Assembly (NCBI GenBank): GCA_030704615.1
Contig: CM060734.1
Span: 46,518,042-46,582,041, forward strand
Source of the DNA: Takakia lepidozioides
Taxonomy: Eukaryota > Streptophyta > Takakiopsida > Takakiales > Takakiaceae
Length of the DNA: 64,000 bases
Direction of reading: 5' to 3'
A program made the position numbers and the translations under genes. This document shows, piece by piece, positions 32,831-44,099 of the stretch (position 1 is the first letter of the stretch; the number at the start of each line of letters is the position of its first letter). Under the pieces are notes generated by a model. The model had not been told where the DNA came from, searched no databases, and was given only the letters and a program-made list of their open reading frames with translations.

Positions 32831-34834
32831 TTATGAGCTAAAAGCTTCCATAACTACTTTGATGGTAGCTCCATATCCACTCCATGTCTTTTGCTGTACT
32901 CTTCACCATTATCATGACGGTTGTTTCAATTGGAGAACACTAGGAGCATTATCTCCTATCAATAAAATGCGACAATAATATCCAAAGTAAGTTCAAGGCC
33001 CAAAATACTAAGGCAAAAACCAAACTCATCCTGTTTTTCACCTTTTTTTTTCTTTTTTTTTCCCACCTCCTATTTAGAGGCTAGCCAGAATCTTACTTTA
33101 ATTTTGGGGAATTGTATTTTCTTTCTCTTTGGATTTATTTGGAGTTTTTTCTTTCCTTAAACATTAGCCAGTCTTTCAGCCAACCAATTACAAGAATCTG
33201 TGTATAAGGCAAACCAAAATATCGACAAAATCTGCTACCTGCACAGCCAGAGTGCTTTGTGGGTCCGTGCGACCTTAGGGCCCCCCAAAAGAATTTGTAG
33301 TACTTTCGAACCCATAAGAGACAAATCCCCTAACGTAGGGTCGCACACAGATCTCAAAAGTTTCTTTTCTCTTAAGATTTTTAGTAAAAGGTGGTCCCTT
33401 AAATTCAGATGCAGACGAAGCCGGGATATACGGTTGGTTGAAAAAAAAATTAGAAAACCAATTTGAAATGGAAAACAATAGGAATAATGTAAGAACTTAA
33501 TATGCACGCATGCAATTTGACACCTGATTGAGATGGAATGGGCTCCAGGCCTGTCAAATCCTCTCCACCCTATCTTCAATATATTAAATACTTTTGAATG
33601 GAAGAGGCCGGCAAGCAGTGGCTAGTGCTCCGTGGGGTGCACCCCCTGGGTCTATGTAACCCTGGTAATGTCACGTATAACTCCTCCTAGTACATTTTAT
33701 ACTTAGCCAAATTTGAATTTGGACTTAGTCAAATTTCGAGACCAAGTGTGAGTTCCACAAAGTGGAGTTGTGCTCCCTTCCATGTAACCTGTTGCAACCC
33801 CAGCAAAGTTAAACCCCCTACCATATAACCCAGTGTCACCCCACCTGGAGGTACACCCCCCTTCAGTTCCAGAGAGGGGGTGGGGAAGATTTGACATGTC
33901 AGTAAACAGATGTACTAGATTGAACATGTTGCTGCCTTGGGGCTGGGGCTCAGCCGCTGTACAAGATAATGCCAGGAGTTGGAGACTTCCAAAAGACCCC
34001 GCGAGGCGGTGGTGAGGCCTTCCAAGAAGACCCTAAGACACGCCCCCACGTGTCCTACCCTACCCCACCCTTTGACACATTTCCACTAATTCTAACCCTA
34101 CAAAACCTCTAATCCTAACCCACCATTGGCTGCCCCAATGGTGGGCCTATTTTTAACCTTCTATAAATAAAACAATCATCCCCCCCTCTTTCACTAGCCC
34201 CCAGTTCGTTAGTTGTGCTAGTTAGTTAGTCGCCGATTTTCTTTGATTGAAACTTGGGTTTACATGTTAGACCCTATTACGAGGGTTATTGTGGTTTCTA
34301 TTAATTAATAGATCTATAGTTCTTGTTTTCTTTTCTTTTGGGGCCCTCCATCTCCAGAGCCCCCTAGCTAGTAATAAACTACTAATTTAGTAAATAATTA
34401 CTTACTTAAGTAGGAAGAGCCCCGCTCTCATATATATACCTATGAGGGCGGTGGAACCCTTCTAGAAGGGTGGGACACGTGACAGACCCTAAAGGGCCCC
34501 TCCCACCACTTGACACTTGTCCCCAATTTAATAGGTATCACCATCCCCTATTTAATAGCTATCAGCTTCCTGCCGTCTTTTTTAGCACCCTTCATTTCGT
34601 TAATTAATACAAGTGGTCTTATTACATTGCTCCCCCTCTTTTAACTCCTGGACCACACTAATTCCTGGACCACTCTAGAATTAACCGGGCCCGAATGAAA
34701 CTGCTTTGCATATTGGCTGAGAAAGGGGGTTTATTTTCGTCCTCAAGGTCCAATAGCTGGGGCTTGGAAACCAATTTTTTTTTTTTAAAACTTGAAATGA
34801 ATGGATATACCTATCATATAATAGAATATTAGGG
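32831..34834. other. Repeat-poor intergenic DNA, nothing identified
   Basis: No gene is supported. AT-rich and C-rich stretches alternate; two related blocks with ACACGTG near 34040 and 34477 hint at old duplicated DNA. Confidence 0.35.
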
Positions 34835-35325
34835 TAGCATGTGTCGTTGGCCCAAGTGTCCAGGGTCATTTAATTAGTATAAGTGCAATCCCCGATGTAT
34901 CCAAATGCGTCTCCTATGTCAATGCCCAAATGCGACCTGATCTGGGTAGCTTGTGCCGTTGGCCCAAGTGTCAAGTGTCATCTAAGCCCAAGTGTAAGAT
35001 CTTCTATGTATCCCAATGCGTCTCCTATGTCGAGGCCCAAGTGCGACCTAGTGTAGCATATGGCCCAAGTGTCCAATGTCATCTAAGCCCAAGTGTAAGA
35101 TCTTCTATGTTGAGGCCCAAGTGCGACTTCTAGTGTAGCCTATGTCGTCGGCCCATGTGTGACGAATTCAAATCTAAGACCAAGTGCAATTTCCTATGTA
35201 TCCAAGTGCGTCTCCTATGTCAAGGCCCATCTAAGCCCATGAAGTGCAATCTTCTATTCATGTATCCAAGTGCATCTCCCATGTACACAGGCCCAAGTGT
35301 CCAAGTACAATCCCATATCTATTTT
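34835..35325. repeat. Imperfect tandem repeat array
   Basis: Four or more diverged units of roughly 100-130 bp share GGCCCAAGTGTCCAAGTG, CATCTAAGCCCAAGTG, GTAAGATCTTCTATGT and CCAAGTGCGTCTCCTATGT. Frames crossing it produce repeated Cys/Pro/Ser peptides that are not considered coding. Confidence 0.75.
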
Positions 35326-35334
35326 TATTTTATT

Positions 35335-35420
35335 TTTCAGAGAGCCTACAACCAGATTTGAACCGGAGACCTTTCCCAAGATCTCCCGTCGAGGCTCCAA
35401 CCATTGTCCAGGAATGCCCA
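35335..35420 (-). mobile_element. SINE head fragment
   Basis: On the minus strand a box B-like GGTTCAAATCTGG follows a weak box A. It adjoins the plus-strand SINE described next. Confidence 0.35.
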
Positions 35421-35659
35421 CTTTGCTATTTTTGCTATTTTTTGCGAATTTACAGCGACCAAAAGCACTTGGAATTCCACATCTCCCACACCGCAAGTCC
35501 AAAAATCGTGAGACCAAGCCCGTGCGCCCCTCCTCGTCAAGGGCTTTCCAATGGTACCAAGCACCAACGCAAGCACCAACGCTGGGGCCTTGCGGTTCGG
35601 GACATCTCAACGTGACAAAACAAAACAAAACAAAACAAACGTCTCGCTTCATGTGTTGA

Positions 35660-35935
35660 TGCACATCAACTCTGGTAGTTCAGCTGGTAAGTGCACAGTG
35701 TGTCGCCTTGGTGGTTCGGGGTTCAAAACCCGCTGCCCTGCCTGGTGTGTGGATTGTTCGTGACCGGTTGGTTTGGTGGTGACGTTTCCACCTGTGTGCC
35801 TAATGGCTTATCTGAAAAGGGGTTAAATTTTTCCCCTCCTCCAGGGCCTGAATTGTGAGCAGTCGCTGGTTTCCTTTTCAAAAAACAAGAGAAAAAAAAA
35901 GAAAAAAAATTGGAATAAATAAACCAAAAACAAAC
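35660..35935 (+). mobile_element. tRNA-derived SINE with A-rich tail
   Basis: CTGGTAGTTCAGCTGGTAAG (box A) and GGGGTTCAAAACCC (box B) lie at normal spacing from about 35672. A body of about 150 bp follows, then an A-rich tail (35880-35945) with AAAC units. This is the best preserved SINE in the window. Confidence 0.65.
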
Positions 35936-36334
35936 AAACAAACAAATTGTCACTGAATGGGCCCCCCAATGTCTCCAAGAATGGTTAGGTACTAGTCCCT
36001 TTCTTTTCGTGTAGCCTTGTCGCTTGCTCATGTTGGTTGTTTTATTTAGTTTTGACTATTTGTAGGCAATATTGCAAATTGTACAATATTTTGACCTAAT
36101 AGACGGCCCCACAACTAGTCCGACTATTCAACAACATAATTGCTTTTTATTTAGTCCATCATGCTCATGTAAGCAACACAAAAGGGAAACACAACTTATT
36201 TTCACACAACTGAAAAGTTGGATATATACAAACGTCATTAACAGCAGGCTCTATTTTTAGATTGATTGGGTCTTTAATGCGCTGGTGGCCCCACTAGTAG
36301 TGGGCCGCGCCATCAGGTGCAAGCGCGGTAGGCG

Positions 36335-36620
36335 GCAGGTCCAATTGTAGGGTCCATTTGCGGGTCCGGGCTGTGTAGGGTCCACTCGCGGGTCCGGCGG
36401 GTCCAACCAGCCCACTCGGCGGGTCCAATTGTAGGGTCCATTCGCGGGTTCGGGCTGTGTAGGGTCCACTCACGTGTTCCGGGTCCATTTCGAATAGGGG
36501 CCCCCCACCACCCGGCGGATCCAACCAGTCCACGGTCCAATTTGAGGGTCTGGGCTGTGTAGGGGTCCACTCACGGGCTCCGCGACCACCCGGCGGGTCT
36601 AATTGTAGGGTCCAACCACG
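36335..36620. repeat. GC-rich minisatellite, about 82-bp unit
   Basis: Units built from GGTCCAATTGTAGGGTCCA, GGGCTGTGTAGGGTCCACTC and CGGCGGGTCCAACCA repeat near 36340 and 36422, with shorter, altered units near 36535 and 36595. Confidence 0.75.
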
Positions 36621-36689
36621 CCACACAACTGAGTCGAGGCTAACTCCATGTTGTTATCTAGGATAAGGGATAAAAAAATTGATAGTGTA

Positions 36690-36880
36690 AAAGTAAGTAG
36701 TGGGTGGTGAGGTGGTTGGGCTCATTGAATGACATCAATGAGATTGTGGGTTCAACTCTGTTTGGTGTTGCATTTGTGTTAATTATGGTATATTTTATGG
36801 ACGATTTTTTCCCAAAAACAATTCCAAGGCCCCGTGTGAAGCAAGCTGAGCTGTCACAGTGGACCCACCTTCGTAGTGGA
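36690..36880 (+). mobile_element. Probable SINE
   Basis: GGTGGTGAGGTGGTTGGG resembles box A and GTGGGTTCAACTC box B. The downstream body is unrelated to the other SINEs seen here. Confidence 0.4.
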
Positions 36881-37439
36881 CCCGGGCTAGTCAGGGCCCA
36901 TGGACCGGGATGCGACAGGGCCACCCCAAACCACCCAACAGCGGCCTGTATTAGCCGGGGCCCACCAGCCTTAAAGACCCAATTAATTTTAATGAGTTGT
37001 TTAACAACATCAATTTTTATTTTATTTTTATTTTAAACCAATGGCATAGCCTGTTAGTTTATAATTAAACCTCAATGATAGAAACATCCATGGGATAAAG
37101 GACGAGCCCAGACCAAATCTAGAGAGACCACTTTGGTAGTGTGAACCTAGGTATTACCCAAAACTTGACAAGCCTTAAAGGCCTAGGTAGGGCCCTATGG
37201 TCGACCATTGTTGACCAATGAGCATACCGTGAGATGGTGCAAAAGATGCAAATGATGCGAAATGATGCAAGTGATGTGAAAACGTGGCCACTCAATGCAT
37301 GCAAAATGAAAGAACCTCCTACCGTAACTTCTAGCCTACCCCTAGCCTGTAGAGGTGCTCCCAAAGGCAAGCTGTCAGATACAGAACGAATGCACTATCG
37401 ATCCCCGAACTTGAGCTTTCGCGATCGCCTCCCTTGAAG

Positions 37440-39066
37440 ATGCTTCCAATTGATATCGCCATCGACATCGGGGGAGTCAGGGAAGCAGCGCGCTCCTACC
37501 TCCCCAGCTATGGGGGATTGAGCTTCAGGTGCAGCTGAATGGCGAAGGGCTAAAGCAGATGATGTATTGCTTGGCCCATGTGTTCTTGAAGGTGTCGTGG
37601 AGCCCAAATTGAGCTTCCGAATGCTTGCGGACGTCTGTAGACAGTTTGATCCGCGCCTTCATTGCTTCAGTTTGAGTGTCAAAGAAAACTTTTGCAAGTA
37701 GCATAGATATCGTGCAAGATGACATGTTAAAAGTCCAATCACACCTAGTAGTCCATATGTGCCAAAGACCAGCTGCTCGAATTGTTTCTGACACCGGGCA
37801 TGAAGAAACAAGCTGCTTGGATGCAGAGTCGTAATTGAGGAGCAAGGGCGCAGCGGGTGTCAGGGGGGTTGGCTATCAGGTTTGAAGCACCAGGTTGAGC
37901 AGCGGCCAAACTTTGGCTGGGATTTTGCAATGCAGCAGGCAATGCTCCAACGATTCGACCACCCCTATCGTGCAGCATCTGCAGATTAGAGCTTCTGAGA
38001 ACTGGAGCCATCGCCCTACTTTAAGGACTCTATTCGCGACCTGCCAGAGGAAGGCGCTTATTTGTGAGTTCATGGTTTTCACTGTGGAAGACCATTCACA
38101 GATCCTTAGTGGAGTGAAGTACTCTCTTCCTCTGACCGAGATTAGGTGGTTCCGGGCCGAACGTAAAGTTTGTGTTTGGGGGCAGAAATCCATGGCATGA
38201 CCTGTGATTTTGCCAAGGTCACTCTCAGTGATGTATAGAACTTGTTGGGGTGTGGCTGTGCAGGTGACCCAGGTATCTAGTAGCGGTGGGAGAGGGCCAG
38301 CCTGAAGGGTGGAGATCCACGGAAGAGGAATGGATTGCAAGACTTCAAATGGAGTAACATACGTTGCCTCTTGTGATTCCCACCATTTGGTTGATTTGCG
38401 ACTGGTCTCTAAAGGCAGCGCCTGACCAGATGTGGCCAATTTGCGACAAACTGAGGCCATCCCACCTTGGCCATTTGCACTGGCAAAAGCACGGTCATCG
38501 TGGGTGAGGACATTGGAGTTTAAAATAGGTGTTGACGGATTGTTTTCTTATTATACGTGCCTAGTTATGATTTCACTAGGTAAGACCTAAGTCTTCCCCA
38601 CGCATTCCAGATAGATTTCCATAGAGGAGATCCTTGTTGCTTGTGCTTGAAACCATTAAAAACCCAACGGGTAGAGGCCAGCCATTGAGCATTTTTCAGT
38701 GGGGAGCTTAGAATAATGTGCCTTTGGACTAGGGGTCCCCACCATGAGTTATTCGGGCCAAGTAGTCTGATACCATTTTCCCAGCAAGACATCAATCTGG
38801 TTGTAAGGGTGAAGGATTCCTAGGCCTCCCTGCTTTTTGGGTTTACAAATTTGAGCCCAGAAGATCATGGCTGGCCTAACACACTGAGATATGGAGCTTG
38901 CCCCCCAAACAAAGTTACGAATGATTTTTTTGATCTCTTGCATGTAGGATTGGCTTGGACTCCAAAGAGAAGCAAAATACCAAATGCTAGCTTCATCACT
39001 GGAATGGTTGGAGATGAAATGCATGGAGAATGTTTGCATTGTTTTTTTACACTGTCTCCATAGCAG
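37440..39066 (-). pseudogene. 5'-truncated LINE ORF2 remnant
   Basis: Minus-strand fragments in shifting frames together resemble the C-terminal half of a plant LINE reverse transcriptase. The region after the RT core appears first (IIRNFVWG, KPKKQGGLGI, LLGKWYQTTW; 39060-38749), then a Trp-rich segment (38795-38565). The zinc-binding zf-RVT block follows (38460-37876: ISAFLWQVANRVLKVG, CRCCTIGVVESLEHCLLHCKIPAKVWP), then a C-terminal tail (IRAAGLWHIWTTRCDW, 37845-37525). Endonuclease and RT catalytic core are absent. Frameshifts and stops make it inactive. Its 5' end stops at a junction with a helicase-like fragment at about 39066. Confidence 0.75.
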
Positions 39067-39067
39067 A

Positions 39068-39190
39068 CCAACGATTGTTGAAGCTATTAATTGCGTAATA
39101 ATTGATGAGGCTGCACAACAAGTAGAAGCAGAGACTGCTATTATCATCCAGATGAAGGAACTGAAGCAGATCATTCTTGTTGGAGATCAC
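39068..39190 (+). pseudogene. UPF1/SEN1-like superfamily 1 helicase fragment
   Basis: A stretch of about 41 codons on the plus strand reads NCVIIDEAAQQVEAE and then LKQIILVGDH. That is helicase motif II (DEAAQ) followed at the normal distance by motif III (LVGD) of the UPF1/SEN1-type DNA/RNA helicases. Similarity begins abruptly at the LINE junction and ends after GDH, where the expected Gln-Leu does not follow. Motifs I, Ia and IV-VI are absent. It is a captured or relocated host exon fragment, not a gene. Confidence 0.65.
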
Positions 39191-39234
39191 TCGGTGTATA
39201 AAGCTTCGGCCTTATTTCAAAATCAAACTTCAAA

Positions 39235-39330
39235 TCAACAAATCATCAATACAATACAATTGCAATACAGTCATATCATCAATACAATTCAATACAATGC
39301 AATATAATACAATACAATACAATACGTTGA
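39235..39330. repeat. AATAC/ATACA pentanucleotide microsatellite
   Basis: Imperfect ACAAT units repeat over about 90 bp. Confidence 0.85.
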
Positions 39331-39990
39331 CATCTAGATACATCAGATAACCTCTAGAGAACCTCGGATTAGATGCATACTAAACTTCTTGGGTGGCATC
39401 CTCGATTCCTTGACGAATTCGAAAGGTTTTGTCACATAACGACGCAATTGCAATCGGTGCAATACTCTTTGTCACAGAAAAATGCGCGCACATGCTCAGA
39501 TAAGATGGTAGAGAGAAGCACAACATCGGATGATTTCGCTTTGTATATTGGATGGGATCCCATCTTATTTACATAACATAGAGTCTTGGTGTCAATTTGC
39601 ATCACTTGCTCCGGTTGCACGTCCTTTGTGGGAGTTGTTGGACATAATCACCTAAGTCGTAGCAGACATCCACTGTCAGGAGACAACGTTGACATCTACA
39701 TACATCTGATAACTTCTAGAGAACCTCGGATTAGGTGCATACTAAACTTCTTTGGTGACATCCTTGATTCCTTGACGAATTCGAAAGGTGGACAATCTCA
39801 TAAAAAAATCCAAGAGCTTAAGAAAACAACTCATAATTTAAAGGAGGAGATAGATAGACAATTGGTTTCTCCCTGCCAATACTCTTCGTCACAAAAAACC
39901 TCGCGCACACGCTCAGGTAGGATGGTAGAGATAAGCACAACATCAGATAATTTCGCTTTGTATAAAGTTTTGGCCTTATTTCAAGATCGT
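39327..39990. repeat. Two-copy direct duplication
   Basis: Blocks at 39327-39430 and 39462-39550 recur at 39688-39790 and 39878-39970 with about 90% identity by eye. Shared sequences include GAGAACCTCGGATTAG, ATTCCTTGACGAATTCGAAAGG and AAGCACAACATC. The spacing of the two blocks differs by about 55 bp between copies, so one copy gained or lost sequence. A third partial match (AAGCTTCGGCCTTATTTCAA) lies at about 39200. Confidence 0.75.
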
Positions 39991-40354
39991 GGTTATTGGT
40001 CAAGGTGCCACATATTGGCAAGACTCCGTGTGGGGCAAGGGAGATACACGACCTACCATAAGTCAACTCAATTAGGAGCTTGAGAGCATACTCCAACTTC
40101 AGTATACAAGGTACCAGCCTCTTATCTTCAAGGGAAGGTGGTTCCAACCATATGTTACGGGGCCCTCCGCATCACTAGTGGAAGACGAGTGTGGTTTCTT
40201 GCGCGTCAATGCAGATAGGCTCACAAAGTGCTCATCGTCCCTCTGATGAGCCTTTGCATGGCTTTCACATATGGAGCAAGTTTTCTTATCTGAAGACAAA
40301 ACAAGAGGTGAAAATTGGAAGGTGGTTGTGCATGCTAAGCTAAGATGAAGACGT

Positions 40355-40603
40355 ATCTCTCATGGTCGGGGATCTATATGGGACGAGGCAAATGCGGAGG
40401 AGGAAGAGACTGGTCATGATGATGCTGATGTTGGCCAAGGTTGGATAGAGGGGGTACAAGAGGATGATGACGCCCCGGAGAATGCAGCCCGGACCCTATA
40501 CGATGAGGCTCCACCAGATGCGGATGTTGGAGAAGAAGATGAAGACATGGTCATTGAAAACGAGGTGGAAGATGATGTCATGGTTTTGTTTGTGATTAGT
40601 TAG
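40355..40603 (+). other. Acidic open stretch, possible transposon protein tail
   Basis: About 80 codons are open and strongly acidic (repeated Glu/Asp, ending EDDVMVLFVIS then TAG). They end directly before the dispersed repeat at 40600. Acidic tails of this kind end some transposase and retroelement proteins, but no domain identifies it. Confidence 0.25.
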
Positions 40604-40925
40604 AAATAATTATTCTTAGCTAATTAGGACATTATACATTTATATTTGTATTTTGTTGGCATTGGAACTTCATTTAGTTCCATGTGCCAAGTGAGGTGAC
40701 GAACCTCACTTGGGACGTGGAAAGATTACCTTCCACGTGAGACGTAGGCAGGCTCGTCTTCTTCTAGTCGAGCCTCCCGAGGCCTCTCTCGCCGCCATAG
40801 TTCTAGTATTTGAGATGAAAAGTGGGTGAGGTCTGTATGATGGAGTCTTTTAACAAAGGTGTCATTGGCTTGACTTATATGATGTAATAGAGTGGGTTCA
40901 CCTATTTTCACCATTTTCGTATCAC
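40600..40925 (+). repeat. Dispersed repeat, copy 2 of 2
   Basis: This is the partner of 21395-21730, beginning after an AT-rich run with TGTTGGCATTGGAACTTC. It has the same order of shared blocks, including AGTGAGGTGACGAACCTCACTTGG and CATTGGCTTGACTTAT. It is possibly an LTR fragment. Confidence 0.6.
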
Positions 40926-41689
40926 TAGAAGAAGACCTGCTTACATCGATGAGTGCAAGGTATTAGCATAGTTAGCATTTGTGTGGAGGAGAGCTTGATA
41001 GATAGCTCTTAAGTTACAAGGTGTTGTAGGGTTTACAAAAGAAAAGCCTTGTGGTATTTATGTACAAGAGGAGGTCTTCAAGGAGCCCCATTGAAAAGTT
41101 TGAGAGTTAGTGAAGAAGCTCTCGTTCTGCAATTGTTGCAGGGTTTGAGGAGTTCAAGAAGAGCTCGGGTGTTAAGGAAGTAAGCGGTGCATGTGTGAAG
41201 CATGGTTTCAGCTAGTGGGAGTCTTCAACTTCAAGCTTAGGACAGCTATGAGTGGAGCTAGACATCTGATTTCTCTTTGGGGCAAGAATAGTGTATTTGT
41301 AGAGCATGCTTTGAGTTGGGGTTTCAATCCCAAGCTTGGGAAGAGCATGTTTATGGAAGTGGCAAGTGCAGGGCTGAATTAGGAGCTCTAAGAGGTGCAC
41401 TATGGCCATGGAAGGAAGCACTAAAAGTGCATGGCTAGAAAAGGGTATGCCGTAGAAAGCTCAATAGCTTGTTCTATGCTTGTTTCAATAAGTTCCATAG
41501 AGAAAGAAAGCTTGTTGTGTGGCAAATAACTTGCTCAGGGAGTTAGAGGCACTCTTGGTGGTCTATTGATGCTCAAGAAACCAAGAACAACACCTTTGGT
41601 TGTTCCATAGAAGCCATAGCTTGTTGCAACGATCGCAGAGGCAAAGCGGCGCAAACCCTAGCTTGGGAACGCTTGGGAACGCTTGGGAA

Positions 41690-42480
41690 CATTGCCCCAG
41701 GGTTGGGAGCACCACCATTGACCCATCGGATGAACTATTGAGCCAGTGGATGAAAATCGGCGCTCCTCGATGAGAATCGGTCGCGGTGAATGAAATCTGC
41801 ACCAGTGGATGAAACCTTGGTATCAGATGAAATATCGTGCTATCAGATGAAAAATCACGGCGGCGGATGAAACTGCGCCAGCAGATGAAATCGTGCCAGC
41901 GGATGAACTATCGAGACGGATGAAATATCGGACCTGTTGATGAGAAATCGTGGTTTTGGATGAAATTCAGTCAATGATGGATGAAAAATCGACTGACTGT
42001 AGATATTTTTGGAGCCTTTTGGGGGCTTGTTTGAGGACTATTTGGGGTCTATTGAAGCCAATATATTGCAGGCTTGTGGAGCCTGCTTGAGGGCTGGTTG
42101 AAGGACAATTGGAGGTCATTAGAGGCCCATATTGGGCAGACTTATGAAGCTTTTTAAGAGCTCTTTGGGGGACTGTTGGAGGTCCTTGGAGGCCAATACT
42201 TGGCAGATTTGAGGAGCTTCTTAAGGGCTGTTGGAGGACTGTTGGAGGTCATTGGAGGCCAATACTTGGCAGATTTGTGGAACTTCTTAAGGGTTGTTTG
42301 GAGGACTATTGGAGGTCCTTAGAGGCCATATTGGGCAGGCTTGTGGAGCCATTGTGAGGGCTGGTTGGAGACCTTGGAGGCCACTAATTGGCGGGCGCCT
42401 AAGGCCTTTTGGTGGACTGTTTAGAGTCCAAGTTTGCGAACAAAATCTTGAACCTCGGTGGGTCTATATGAGGGGCTGAT
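41690..42480. repeat. Two adjacent minisatellites
   Basis: From 41715 to 41990, units of about 20-28 bp centre on GGATGAAATCG or GGATGAAAAATCG. From about 42000 to 42480, units of about 60-65 bp contain GGAGGACTGTTGGAGGTC, ATTGGAGGCCAATA and TTGGCAGATTTGTGGAGC. Just before, GCTTGGGAAC is present three times in a row (about 41660-41690). Confidence 0.75.
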
Positions 42481-42792
42481 TGAGGGCAAATTTCAGAAGT
42501 TCATGGCAATAATTTGAGGGCTCTTGGGAGTTATTTGAGAGGTTCTTTAAGGATAGTCTTGTTTATTGCTCAAGCAAGAGTGAGTGTGAAGATAGGGGGA
42601 GTAATGGAATGAGCGCATTCTGAAAAATGGGACCTACTGTCACCTCCCACGCCATATCTGCCCGCAGGAGTTCAACCACGGAAATGAACCTTACTAAGTG
42701 GCAGTTACCTACTACATGTAGGCAGTGTGCAAATTTGGGAAGAATTGTCCGTTCCGTTCAGGAGATAATAATAATTTATCAGGGGGTTATTT

Positions 42793-43420
42793 TCAACTCC
42801 AAGGAAGTCGAGTGACAGCAACTGCAGAGTCCACATGCAATGGTCCTGCAAGTGCGGCTCCACACATGAAGCCCATACCAATCTGGTCTTCCCTAGGCAT
42901 CGGAGGTTGTGCACGTGGGGTTTGAACCTTAGGCCTTGGAGCTGGCGCCACATTAGTAGTGGCCATGGCAGCAAGACGTTGCTTTAGCTGGGCAAGCCTA
43001 TCCACCATGCCTTGGTCATGACCTTGACCTTGACCCTCTGCTCCTTGGTTTTGGTTACGACCTCCACCACGATCTCTGCCTCCTCTACCTCTCTGGACTA
43101 CATTGCCTCGTTCTCGGCCACCATTGTTCCCTTGGAACTGGCCTGGCCATAGCTCAGGATGCAAGTCATAACAATGGGCCTTTTTATGCCCATCCTTACC
43201 ACAATGCCCACACTGTAGTTGTGTAGGTTGTGCCTGTGTCGGACCTTTGCCTCTCTCCGGGCAATCTCTCTTAACATGGGGTCCTCCACAATCCCAACAT
43301 GTCACACCCGACTATTATTGGCATGAGAATGAAGGAAGTAACCTCTGCAATTGAGATCATCTCTGTCCTTCCCTGGGCTTCGCCTGAGCCTCCTTGTTGC
43401 CTTGAGCACGTTGGGGTAGT
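42793..43420 (-). pseudogene. Second gag copy of the methyltransferase-type retroelement
   Basis: The minus strand matches the end of gag and the following linker of the element at 1-7 kb: CWDCGGPHVKRDCPERGK, then the second knuckle CGHCGKDGHKKAHC, YDLHPELWPGQFQGNNGG, a Gly/Arg-rich linker and GMGFMCGAAL. Upstream, weaker similarity continues to about 43420 but is crossed by TAA and TAG at 43317-43312 where the first copy has two Gln codons. The two knuckles are joined by Gln here, where the first copy has a stop. No protease, methyltransferase or RT follows, so the copy is truncated. Confidence 0.8.
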
Positions 43421-44099
43421 GGTTGTTGTTGGCTACAGCAGCAACGGCCGGTTTGGTACATGCCCTTTCACCTCAAATCAGCTGTTGAATAAACACACAT
43501 GAGCAAGGATACAAATGGATAAAAAATGGTTTGCCATAACTATGCAGATGTTGCAGGATGAGATGAGGATGAGATATGGTCAGAATCCCTGCCAACAAGG
43601 AGCGTAGTTGTCAGGTTAGCTTAACCAGGTTGAATTACATAAACGATGCTCTAATGCCCTATTGGATGCCCCTGTCACCATGGCTGGCACCAAGAAAAGA
43701 AATAAGTTTGGGATTACTGTGCACACAGCTTGAAGGAAAATGCCCAGAGACAAATTGCCTAAAGTTTCAGACGAAGTGTGTTGAGGAATGGCCCGTGTAG
43801 GCATATTCTAAAGAAGGAACGGCCCCAAGCTTTCCAACTAAATCGCTTCAGGTCGAAACAAACAAGGACACGAGGTCACAAGGCCGGCATTTAGTCACAG
43901 AGACATTAATGTACTCCCGTTTCAAGTCCACCCAATGTCAATAGGCTTCCTAGAGGACAGTAGTATAGAGAACAGTAAAGTTAATGTGGATGGTAGCCAA
44001 TGGGGAAACTCTGAAGAGGAGAGTAAAGCAACAAACAAAACATGATATGAAATGAAACGGTCCTTCAAAATCATTGTAAAGAGCTCAAAAGCTTATGAG

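Noticed and set aside
34890-35330. Cys/Pro/Ser-repeat protein frames
   Set aside because: They follow the period of a tandem DNA repeat and have no other support.
41813-41826. Retrotransposon primer binding site (TTGGTATCAGATG resembles the initiator tRNA-Met complement)
   Set aside because: It lies inside the GGATGAAAT minisatellite, diverges after ten bases, and no LTR end with CA precedes it.
41715-41990. CRISPR-like array of short regular repeats
   Set aside because: Units are contiguous and diverged without unique spacers, and the context is eukaryotic.
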